Shown: one piece after another, positions 48,250-58,553 of the stretch
Position numbering within the stretch: the stretch's first letter is position 1
How the letters are laid out: each line of letters begins with the position of its first letter
Assembly: GCA_032622095.1 (NCBI GenBank)
Contig: CP136069.1
Location: 102,330,278 to 102,394,277, forward strand
Source: Siphonodentalium dalli
Taxonomy: Eukaryota; Mollusca; Scaphopoda; Gadilida; Siphonodentaliidae
Length of the DNA: 64,000 bases
Direction of reading: 5' to 3'
Notes under the pieces: generated by a model
The model's input: the letters and a program-made list of their open reading frames with translations, nothing else
Databases searched by the model: none
Told to the model about the DNA's origin: nothing
Program-made: the position numbers and the translations under genes

Positions 48250-49606
48250 CTTCTGCTTCCTCCATACAGCCTGAGGGATTGGAGTTGGTCATGCCTCCTC
48301 TACTTTAGTCGTGGCCTTCACAGCCTCAGCTGAGAAGGGCAGCGTTGGAAGTTCAGTGGCAGCTTCACCAGAATTTGTTCCTCATCAAACCAGGCAACCT
48401 AGTCGGGATACTTGCCCCTTTTCTCCATCTCCTTGACGGATGGTGCCACATGGAGACAAGGACGTGCTATCACTACATCCCCTGGATACGGAAACGTTTG
48501 ATGCGTGTCCGAGTTCGCCGTGTCCATCCGAGACTGCCTTCCAAGAGGGTAGTTTCGGATGGGTCAGTCCTTCGATTTTAGGCTAACACTTGTGCACCGT
48601 ATTTTGCATGCATTACCAGCACAGTACTAACAGTGCCTAGGAAAACAGGGATACAACTGCATTGTTGTGGTTCATTTAAAATGGAGTCTGGCCACGGTTA
48701 TCTCTATTTCTGAGCTAAAATATCAACAACATGGACCCTCTTTGATAATTATTGTATAATTTCTCAACAACTGCGCCAATACACTTCAAACGTGACGCTC
48801 GATCGTCCAATTAACCTGTTTTCCCCACAATTGAAGGACTGGATACCTGCGCTGCAGGCTCGGAGTAGGTTGGTGGTCATGCCTCCTCTATTTGTAGTCG
48901 CGGTCTGCACAGCCTCCGCAGAGAAGAGCAGCAGTGGATGTTCTGTGGCAGCTACCGCTGGTCCTGCCTCAATCAATCCGGTTTCATTCTACCACGGCCC
49001 ATACAGGTTTTCAGCACCCTTTCTCGCCATGGCTACACCATTGTTAACTGTCGCTGACAGGTCGCGATCACTAAACAGATTTTTTTGTACAATATTACCT
49101 CCGTTATTTGTACTAGCCTACCAATGAACCGGCTGCAGCCATTGCAGGCCCTGTCCCAGTAGGAGCCGATCCTGTGCTTCTCACAGGTATGCCAAAAGCT
49201 GACTTGCATGACTTGTAGTGTGACGCTCTTGTGCACGCGACCATGCTCAGGGGTCAGACCCTGGTATGCAATTTAAACAGTGTACCACCCGTAATTGCAT
49301 TGGTGTGGAATCTCACAGTACACCACTGATAACTCGCCTCACTGTATTGTCAGTGAAAAGACCTCCTGCTTCCTCTATCAATATGGTGTTGGTTACTGGA
49401 CATGCCTCCTCCTTATTGGTCGGGGTCTCCTCCGCCTCAGCGGTGAAGTGCAGCACTGGCTGTTCTACAGCAGCTACTGCTGGTCCTGCCTCAGTCATTC
49501 CGGGTTCATTCTATTGTGGCATAGACCGGTTTTCAGAACCTTTTCTTGTCATGGCTACCACATTGTTACTCGTCGCAGACAAGTCGAGATCATTACACTG
49601 CTTTTT
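48250..49606. repeat. Segment repeated three times, about 500 bp spacing, coding-like
   Basis: Copies start near 48260, 48870 and 49395, each with CATGCCTCCTC, CACAGCCTC/CCGCCTCAG and GGCAGCT-like words. Copies two and three are open on the + strand over about 55 residues and agree in GCS-AATAGPAS, RFS-PFL-MAT and VAD-SRSL. Copy one has a 1 bp deletion. The product is unknown and no domain is recognised. The segment is interrupted by A4 at 49607. Confidence 0.5.
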
Positions 49607-50614
49607 AGCTCAACTTACTTTGTAAGTTTGAGCTATTGCCATGGGTTGGCGTCCGTCTTCTGTGTGTGCGTGTGTCCGTCAACAATTTCCTTTGGTGCGG
49701 GCTACAGGTCGTATCTTTGGTCTGATCTTTATGAAATTTTTCATGAATGTTGACATTGACATGTAGATGGGAACAAGTCATTTTGGGTCATTCGGCCAAA
49801 AAACATGGCCACTGGTGGCCATCTTGGATTTTACTCTTTGTATCACTAAATCCTTTGACACATCCTACAGACCACATCTCTGATCCGATCATCACCAAAC
49901 TTCATATGGATCATCGGGGCGACCTCTAGATGGGAAACGAGTCATTTTGGGGTCATTTGGCCAAAAAACATGGCCGCCGTCAGTCATCTTGGATTTTAGT
50001 CTTTGCATCACTAAATACTTTCGCTCGGGCTACAGGTCGTATCTTTGGTCGGATCTTTATGAAATGTGTCATGAATGTTGACATTGACATGTAGATGGGA
50101 ACGAGTCATTTTGGGGTCATTCGGCCAAAAAACATGGCCGCTGGTGGCCATCTTGGATTTCAAATTTTAATCCATTGGCGCGGGCTACAGGCTGTACTGT
50201 TTTATCTGATCATCATAAAATTTGTCATGAATGTTGACATTTACATGTAGATGCAAACGAGTCATTTTAGGATCATTCGGCCAAAAAACATTGCCGCTGG
50301 TGGCCATCTTGGATTTTACTCTTTGCATCACTAAATCCTTTGACACATCTTACAGACCACATCTCTGATCCGATCATCACCAAACTTCATATGTATCATC
50401 GGGGTGACCTCTAGATGGGAACGAGCCATTTTGGGATCATTTGGTCAAAAAACATGGCCGCCGTCAGCCATCTTGGATTTTACTCTTTGCATCACTAAAT
50501 ACTTTCACACACCCTACAGACCACAACCCTGATCCAATCATCACCAAACTTCATATTCATCATTGGGCACGATAATTCGTTAATTGATAATTCCATGCTA
50601 GCACTACCTTTCAT
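49607..50614 (+). mobile_element. Hairpin element family A, copy A4
   Basis: The 5' hairpin is AGCTCAACTTAC/GTAAGTTTGAGCT, then six to seven core units. A second core variant with ACACATCCTACAGACCACAT and ATCATCACCAAACTTCATAT alternates with the usual one. The 3' end is degenerate (ACCTTTCATT at about 50614), without the usual strong hairpin. Confidence 0.75.
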
Positions 50615-50629
50615 TTACATGCTCGGCTA

Positions 50630-50934
50630 AAGTTTGAGGGCATATTTACTTCAGTTCATGGTGTGTTCAATTAAAGATATTAATTGGTGAAGGCGTCCCC
50701 CAAAACAGTGAGTATTCGTCTTTCTCGTTTGCCAACCGCTTTTTTGTAAAGTGCCCAGACATTCAAGAACCAACACTCATAAAAGATGTGAATTTCTTGA
50801 TATACGTCCATTTCTCTACACCCTGAGTTAATATTGGGAGCATATCCTTTTAGTTCATGGTGGGTTCAAGACATGGTTGCCTCAAAACAAAGAAAGTTCA
50901 CATTTCGCATTTGCCAGCCGCCTTTTGTAAGATG
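50630..50934. repeat. About 190 bp satellite, block 2
   Basis: Two units with TTCAGTTCATGGTGTGTTCA, CAAAACAGTGAGTATTCG and TTGTAAAGTGCC match the block at 46850-47460 in the same orientation. Confidence 0.65.
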
Positions 50935-52030
50935 ATTTTTTTGTCATGTAGGTGCTGGGTGGGGGGGGGGGGGGGAGATATCCTGACCTGGACATTTCCC
51001 CCCCCCCCCCACCCCAAACCCTGACTCTAAAAACTTTTTCTCAGAAGAAGTTAATTTCTTGCCGTTTCATGACTAGATATAGCAAAACAAGCGATAAAAC
51101 CATAAGATGATATTTTTGTCATGTAGGTGCTGGGTGGGGGGGGGGGGGGGGAAGATATCCTGACCTGGACATCTACCCCCACCCCAAACCCTGACTCTAA
51201 AAACTTTTTCTCAGAAGAAGTTAATTTCTCGCCGTTTCATGACTAGATAAAGCAAAACAAGCGATAAAACCATAAGATGATTTTTTTGTCATGTAGGTGC
51301 TGGGTGGGGGGGGGGGGGGAAGATATCCTGACCTGGACATTTCCCCCCCCCCCCCACCCCAAACCCTGACTCTAAAAACTTTTTCTCAGAAGAAGTTAAT
51401 TTCTCGCCGTTTCATGACTAGATAAAGTAAAACAAGCAATAAAACCATAAGATTATTTTTTTGTCATGTAGGTGGTGGGTGGGAGGGGGGGGGGGGGGGG
51501 AGATATTCTGACCTGGACATCTTCCCCCCACCCCAAACCCTGACTCAAAAAACTTTTTCTCAGAAGTTAATTTCTCGCCGTTTCATGACTAGATAAAGCA
51601 AAACAAGCGATAAAACCATAAGATGATTTTTTTGTCATGTAGGTGGTGGGTGTCCTGACCTGGACATCTCCCCCCCCACCCCAAACCCTGACTCAAAAAA
51701 CTTTTTCTCATAAGTTAATTTCTCGCTGTTTCATGAATATATAAAGCAAAATAAGCGATAAAATCATAAGATGATTTTTATTTGTCATGTAGGTGCTGGG
51801 TGGGGGGTGGGGAATATCCAAGCCTGGACATTTATAAAAAAAATAAATAATTTAATTCAAAACGAAAACATTTTTCTGGCCATTTCAGGAACAAACAATC
51901 AAATGCGTGATAAAAAAAATTTGTCACTTTTTTTTTTTTTAAAATAAAAAATAATAAAAAAAATTCAATCTCAAAAAACATTTTTCTGGCCATTTCAGGA
52001 CCAAACGATATCAAATGAGTGAAATTATTT
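50935..52030. repeat. G/C-tract tandem repeat, about 172 bp, six units
   Basis: Units start near 50941, 51118, 51287, 51461, 51632 and 51783. Each reads TTGTCATGTAGGTGCTGGGT, a G run of up to 18, AGATATCCTGACCTGGACAT, a C run, CACCCCAAACCCTGACTC, AAACTTTTTCTCAGAAG and GCCGTTTCATGACTAGATA. Units five and six have lost or shortened the G run. Each unit can pair its G run with its own C run into a hairpin. Confidence 0.85.
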
Positions 52031-52039
52031 TTTAGTCGT

Positions 52040-52165
52040 ACATGGGGGGGGGGGGGGGGGGAACTTATCCAGGGTGGGGGGAACTTATCCTAGGATAAGT
52101 CACCCCGCGGGGGGGAACTCATCCTAGGATAAGTTCCCCCGCGGGGTGACTTATCCAGGGGGGGT
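52040..52165. repeat. Compound GC-rich hairpins
   Basis: After a G run, GGAACTTATCC and its complement alternate. The strongest hairpin spans about 52095-52158: GGATAAGTCACCCCGCGGGG on one arm and CCCCGCGGGGTGACTTATCC on the other, around a central TAGGAT. A nested inverted repeat makes alternative folds possible. Confidence 0.8.
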
Positions 52166-52964
52166 AACATAACGTGGTACACCTGTACATGTATACCAGT
52201 ATATTGATCCGAATCACAATGTCAGATGTGGAGTTGGAAGTATCAATAACAAAATTAGACACAGTATGTCAGACATTGTCAGTTATGTGTAAGTTCTCTA
52301 TTAAAATGAACTTTCCGATATTTGCCACATCATCAAATGAAGAGACAGTTCATTATGTGCATGGAAACTACATCCCTTAAGCAATTTGCCCTAGATGCAT
52401 TGATAAATTGTGAAGACAATATGTTTACATGTTTCTTTTTTTCCCACCTGTTTCCACGTGATCGGATTAATTCACATACATAAATATTGGACCAAACTCT
52501 TTCTTATAAATGACTTGGACTATCAGTATAATATACTAGTAACTCCAGTGACCCTGACTAGAGATGTTAGGATTCCTCGGAAGATTTGACAATTCCAATG
52601 GAGGAAAATCTACTAACATACCATGACAAAATGAGCAATATGAATCCATCAATGTTCAAACTAATTGCATACCTCATGTATTAGGGTTTACATGTACAGA
52701 CTATCAGAACAGAGGGTTTTTCAGAACAATATCTCGAACATTACTCCAAGGTTATCAAAGAGACTACAATTGGAATATTTCAAAATTCCATACAGTACTA
52801 GACTGGTGGGTATCGATCATCGTCGATTTGACAATAGCCACCACAATTCCGTTATTTTTCACTATCATTTTCTTCCAAGGTATATATTTCTCCTTCCAAA
52901 AAATTTGGTTTTAACTTGTTCTACCGTGGGTAGGGGTACTGACCACTTTTGTCGTTTGGCCGCT
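52166..52964. other. Intronic spacer
   Basis: Two short + strand frames (52174-52380, 52665-52979) have no recognisable domain and lack splice support. No repeat was identified. Confidence 0.4.
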
Positions 52965-53011
52965 GTACTAAAATGCTAGTGAAATCTGCTGATCGTGATC
53001 GGACTCTCGTT
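52965..53011 (+). mobile_element. Solo 3' end of a family-F-like element
   Basis: The hairpin CTGATCGTGATCGG followed by ACTCTCGTT matches the F 3' terminus (GCCGATCGTGATCGGC, CTCTCGTT). No F core precedes it, so it is a remnant or a different family sharing the end. Confidence 0.5.
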
Positions 53012-53214
53012 ATACCACCAATTGGTATTCCATGCTTTGTATTCATGTCAATAAAACTTTAATAATAAAAAGATAATTTTGAAACCATTACAGTACGTGT
53101 TGACTGATAACCAAAAAACAGTTGGAATAAACCGATTTAAATAATTCTTTTGCGACAGATCCACTTGAACTTGATGAGCGCCATTTTCCGTTGTGCACCC
53201 TTGATTAACTTTCT

Positions 53215-53295
53215 TCTTCTTTATCATTTTATTGACTGCTCAGCATAAAATTAAAACCTCCCCAAGTTGAGCTATAGTGTTATTGACACTTTCAT
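53215..53295 (+). mobile_element. Solo 3' end of a family-A element
   Basis: CCCCAAGTTGAGCTATAGTG, TTATTGACACTTTCATT matches the end of A1-A3. It is truncated at its 5' side. Confidence 0.75.
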
Positions 53296-53300
53296 TTTAT

Positions 53301-53402
53301 TTAACCCTTTCAGTTATCACATTATTATAATCAATAAATTTGAAAAATGATCAAGGAAATATGGGTTGATACAAAAATCGGACTTGGCACTGAAAGGGTT
53401 AA
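53301..53402. mobile_element. 102 bp piggyBac-like MITE
   Basis: TTAA at both ends (53301-53304, 53399-53402) encloses CCCTTTCAGT...ACTGAAAGGG, a 10 bp perfect TIR. The CCCTTT start is shared with the MITE in E1. It sits 109 bp before the wdr5 exon acceptor. Confidence 0.75.
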
Positions 53403-53408
53403 ACTTGA

Positions 53409-53675
<267 letters not shown>

Positions 53676-53715
53676 TGATGTTTCTATCAAACTTATATTT
53701 TTTAGTCAAGTTTTT

Positions 53716-56410
53716 AGCTCACCTGAGACGAAGTCTCCGGTGGAGCTATAGTCATCACTCCTCGTCCGTCGTCCGTCCGGACATCCGTCCATCCGTCCGT
53801 CAACAATTCTTTGAACAACCAAAAAAGAAAAGAATAGAAAAGAAATGATATATTAAAAAATAAAAGAATATTTAAAAAAACTGTGGAATTGTTTTTTTTA
53901 TTAAAATATAAAAAAAAAAATTGTATTTAACTCCATGGTCAATTATATATATATATTGTTTAACATTTTTTGAAAATTGAAAAACTAATGCCATTACATT
54001 TCTGAAGGTTGTGCCCCCTGGCCCTTCACTCAAGTGCACTGCTTCTGCCACCCTGGCCTGGTCCCAAAAATAAAATTTACTCAAATTCTTGACAGAATCG
54101 TTAATAAGAAGCATTTACTTTGGCTGTAACTATATATGCTGGGTATGCCTCACACAATCATGTCAATCTTCATATGTTTATAAACATTCCTTGCAGATCT
54201 GCTTGAAGTCATTAATTCCCAATCATTCATGTATTGTTCATATCAGGACTAATGTCATTTGCAGAATGAGGTCCCCAGAGGGTGAATTTAGTGATGCTAT
54301 CCCGCACAGTGGCCTAGCATCACCAAATTCACCCTCTGGAGACCTCATTCTGCTTAGGCCTCATCTTCTGGGAAGTATCTATAGTATCAAATTAACATTG
54401 TTGTTAGTTATATTTCCCTTCTAGGAAGTTTCTATATCCCCTAATTTGCAGAAGATAAATTCATAATTGAGGTGCCCAATGGGTGAACATCACCAACTTC
54501 AACTGGGGAACTTCAATCTTATCCTAGGTCTGCCATAGCAGTTGGGGGCCTTAGCAGAATGAGGTTCACAGATGGTGAATTTAGTGATGCTAGCCCACTG
54601 TGCAGGATAGCGTCACTAAATTCACCCTCTGAGGACCTCATTCTGCAAATGACAGACACACTATTTCAAGGCTTGATTGTATAATACATTGTGTTGCTTG
54701 AGGCCAGACATGCACAATGTAGGAACAGACATGCTTTTAGTGATGCTATCCCACACGGCGGGCTAGCATCACCAAATTCACCATCTGGAGACCTCATTCT
54801 GCTTAGGCCTCATCTTCTGGGAAGTATCTATAGTATCAAATTTACATTGTTGTTAGTTAAATTTCCCTTCTAGGAAGTTTCTATATCCCCTAATTTGCAG
54901 AAGATAAAATTCATAATTGAGGTGCCCAATGGGTGAACATCACCAACTTCAACTGGGGAACTTCAATCTTATTCTAGGTCTTCCATAGCAGTTGAGGGCC
55001 TTATCAGAATGAGGTCCCCAGAGGGTGAATTTAGTGATGCTAGCCCGCTGTGCGGGATAGCGTCACTAAATTCACCCTCTGGGGACCTCATTCTGCAAAT
55101 GACTGACACACTATCACACTATTTCAAGGCTTGATTGTATAATACATTGTGTTGCTTGAGGCCAGGCATGCACAATGTAGGAACAGACACGCTTTTTGTG
55201 ATGCTATCCCGCACAGCGGGCTAGCATCACCAAATTCACCCTCTGGAGACCTCATTCTGCTTAGGCCTCATCTTCTGGGAAGTATCTATAGTATCAAATT
55301 TACATTGTTAGTTAAATTTCCCTTCTAGGAAGTTTCTATATCCCCTAATTTGCAGAAGATAAAATTCATAAATGAGGTGCCCAATGGGTGAATATCACCA
55401 ACCTCAACTGGGGAACTTAAATCTTATCCTTATCAGATTTGTGAAAATGGGATCACAAAGTCAAATAAGGGCAGAGCAAGAGACTTAACTATTTCACTAC
55501 ATAGTAATTCTTAAAATATGTTTGCAAGAACTAGTTGGCTTATATAGAATGGAATGTTCTTCCTTGACTGCAATTCAGATTTTTTTAAATGGGGTCACCT
55601 GGTCAAATAGGGGCCAAGCGAAGGACAGTTTCCCTCTTAATATGCTTCCTTCACATGGACCATCAGGTCTATTTTACTGATATTTATGATATGTATGAAG
55701 GGTTCTTTGGTGTCTGGGATTTAAATTTATTCAGATGGGGTCACCAGGTTAAATAGGGTGTGACCAGGGACATAACTATATGTCTCTATATTAATTCTTA
55801 AAATGTCTTCTCAAGAGAGTTTGGACTATTTAGCTTACATATAGTATGGAGGAATCAGGAGGATCCTTTAGTGACTGACATTCAGATTTGTTAAAATGAG
55901 GTCAACCTGTCAAGAAATGGCAGGGAGTTAACACTTTTGTTTCTAATAAAATCATCGAAATACCAAATTCATTAAAACATCTACCTTGGAACCACCTGAC
56001 TGATTGGTCTGACATACATGTATTGTGTTTTGGGTCCATGGATAATTAGGCTTCAAACATGTCTAAATGGTTTTAGAAAAAGGCGCTTGTGAGATTGGAA
56101 ATTTCCAACAATTGAGAAAGTTTGAGGTGTCGGTTGTGAAATTCCAACCTAAGACTTGGGAGTCTGGAGCCCTGTCGGGAGGGGACTTGTTGAGCTGGAG
56201 GAGGGGGGTGATCAGTAGTGTACAGTTGGCAATTTCAAGGTGGATTTTCACCAATCTACATACTTGAAGTCTCTCTTGCCACATATCCTGTTTAAATCTA
56301 CTTCTTTTAAAGTGAATATGAAAAGTGCTGACTGTTTTGGTCTCCAGAGTCCCAATCTTATCAGTCTTTGCAGTCTGATGAGCGACCCCACAGTCATTGA
56401 CTGTCTTGTT
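53716..56410 (+). mobile_element. Hairpin element family E, copy E2
   Basis: The 5' hairpin is AGCTCACCTGAGAC-GAA-GTCTCCGGTGGAGCT, then CCGTCCGTCCGG. Two to three units of about 455 bp (54.26-55.4 kb) with large palindromes match E1 closely, as does the tail (TTAGAAAAAGGCGCTTGTGA). The 3' end is the hairpin ACAGTCATTGACTGT, then CTTGTT. It lacks the piggyBac-like MITE of E1 and lies in the wdr5 intron. Confidence 0.85.
55006..55094. repeat. 89 bp near-perfect palindrome in E2
   Basis: Arms AGAATGAGGTCCCCAGAGGG and CCCTCTGGGGACCTCATTCT flank TTTAGTGATGCTAGCCCGCT and GCGGGATAGCGTCACTAAA. This copy is more symmetrical than the E1 copy at 20507. Weaker copies lie near 54265-54352 and 54557-54645. 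Confidence 0.85.
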
Positions 56411-56518
56411 ATCAAAACTCGACTATTGATATGGGGATGGGCGGTTGGTGGGCATCTGGGCGGGCGGTAACAAACCTTTATTATATAGACGTTTATTGAT
56501 GGATTCTGACAATTTTTA

Positions 56519-57107
56519 TGTTTGCCCATACCATAGTATGGCCCTTTTTTGACTTAAAATTCACACATGCTACGATTTTTATCTGATCGGAACCAAATTT
56601 GGTATGTGAGTTTCTCAGCCCAAAATACAGATCATGTTCCAGTATGAGTTTGATCCAATTTTTTTTAACTGGGGAGTTATGGCCCTTTTTTCCCAAAATT
56701 GTGTTTTTTTTTTAATTATTAATTTTTTTTATTTTTATTTTTTTTTATTTTCAACTCCTTGCTCAATTTAACAACAAAAAAAATATAATTTTTTTATTAT
56801 TAAATCAGGCTGGCCTGCTCTTTCTGCCTCATGACCGGGTGGGGTCGCAAGACATATAAGTACGTGCTCACCATCGTCGACGTGGCCTCTCGGTACAAAG
56901 AAGCCGGACCCCTCGCCACAAAAGAAGCCACAAAGGTCGCGGATGCCCTTGAACGGATCTACAGGCGAGGCCCACTTTTAATAAAAAATAATTTAAATTA
57001 AAAAAAAGTTATGGCCTTTCATTCGACTCAGAATTCATGCAAAAAAAATTATCTGATCGAAACCAAATTTGGTATGTGAGTTTCTCAGCCCGAAATACAG
57101 AGATCTC
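56519..57107 (+). mobile_element. Truncated family-F element carrying a foreign insert
   Basis: It begins ATGTTTGCCCATACCATAGT, but the CCGT run is deleted, and it jumps to GGCCCTTTTTTGACTTAAAA cores. It stops near CCCGAAATACAGAGATC without a 3' hairpin. Between two core segments sits a GC-rich integrase fragment (56808-56978) bounded by AT-rich filler. Confidence 0.7.
56808..56978 (+). pseudogene. Integrase (rve-type) core fragment
   Basis: The + strand reads LLFLPHD, then after a 1 bp frame change GRKTYKYVLTIVDVASRYKE, and ends with TKVADALERIYRRGPL. It is the start of a retroelement- or Polinton-type integrase core with the second catalytic Asp region (IVDVASRY). The third acidic residue is absent because the piece ends early. 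Base composition is GC-rich, sharply unlike both flanks. It is too short to be functional. The source could be an LTR retroelement or a Polinton-like DNA element; the fragment cannot decide. Confidence 0.7.
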
Positions 57108-58550
57108 GTTGGAAGATTAGAAGGAGGCGGCTTATAATAAGATGCTACAACTTGCTAATACATTATGCAACCATTATGGCTGTTAAAGATCGATCAGTCT
57201 TTAATATTGCCGATCGGTGTATTATCCCCAATAACAAAGGCAGTATAAAATAACCCCATTATGCCCTGGAGGTTTAATTATAACTCCATATAACCTATAA
57301 AAAAGGGTACTAATTAGGTCAAAAACAGTAATTAAAGTGTGGTGTGAGAAAGACCTCATTAACTCTTTTATATTAGTTTCCCACTTGCACATACGTGGGT
57401 AATGCAAATAATGTTATATATATAATCAGTAAAGCGACCATCGCCAAATTCCAGCAAACCGCAGGTGACCATATTATCAGGACAGAGATTGTTTTACGAT
57501 GTATAGATGACAGATTAGCACCAAGCTCATGCAATAAAATTGAAAACATTCCACAGCACTCTGCCACTACAGCAATAACCAGAGAAAACTGCCTCATTTG
57601 TTATTGTGATAGACCAACATGGGAGAAAGGATACCATTGTAACACAAAAACCGCTGTTTTGATTTCAGTATAGTATTCGACCAGCATATATGGGAATGGG
57701 TCTACACAAAAGGTGGATATCATCTGCATTTTTTTTTTACCGTGGTTACGATCCTTGCTTGTCTTATAACAATCTTAAATTTGACATCTTACTTAAAACA
57801 TTTTGCACTGTAACTTGAAAATTTCTCATCTGATTACAATGTCATTTTGTAAACTATTATATAGCATGGGGAGGGATATCCATTTAAGGTGGAGATTGGC
57901 CGCATTTTATATTCAGAGTTATAGTCGACTTAGAAAATTCTGAAATTCTTCTTGGTACAAATGTTTCACATTGTATTTTGAGAATGGTTCCTCATTAGTG
58001 GATCCCATTTGGTATGGCGATAGATCAGCATACTGGGTTTATTTAAGTTAGAGATGCTCAATTACCATGTTGTAGAATATTGAGTTATTCCCAGTCTTGA
58101 AGCTTTTGTCGGGGGGGGGGGGGGGGGGGGGGGGGGGTGGTGGCATATGGTTGACATTGTTATATAAAAATAAATTCTTAAAACTTCAGGTGGGTACTTG
58201 GTTGGGAGTACCATGTCTTCAAACTTAGAGGCAGATGAGTGTCACTCATATGAGTGTTGGTCGCGGCCCATCAGAAAATCTCATCCATATATATCCTTCA
58301 TGGAAAATTGAGAATAGTTTAGAGGTCGTTGTAAGTTTGCTAACCCAACTTTTTCTCGATACGTTAACTTTCCCCACTGCTAAAACCCAAAATGGGTGCA
58401 TTTGTGATTCATGTCAGATGGTCCGTGAGATCTAAAAGCCGGTCACTTCGAGGCACATGCCAATCTTATCAGCTTCACTGGACTAACTTAACTACAAACA
58501 TTGAGGACGATCTATATTTAGGTGTTTTAAATGTGAAGCTTAATTGGATA
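57108..58550. other. Spacer with a poly-G run, no gene recognised
   Basis: A 92-residue + strand frame (57395-57673) contains CLICYCDRPTW but no known domain or splice context. A poly-G run spans 58112-58137. 57770-58080 shows faint hairpin-element core-like words (ACTTGAAAATTTCTCATCTG) without ends. Confidence 0.35.
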
Positions 58551-58553
58551 TAA

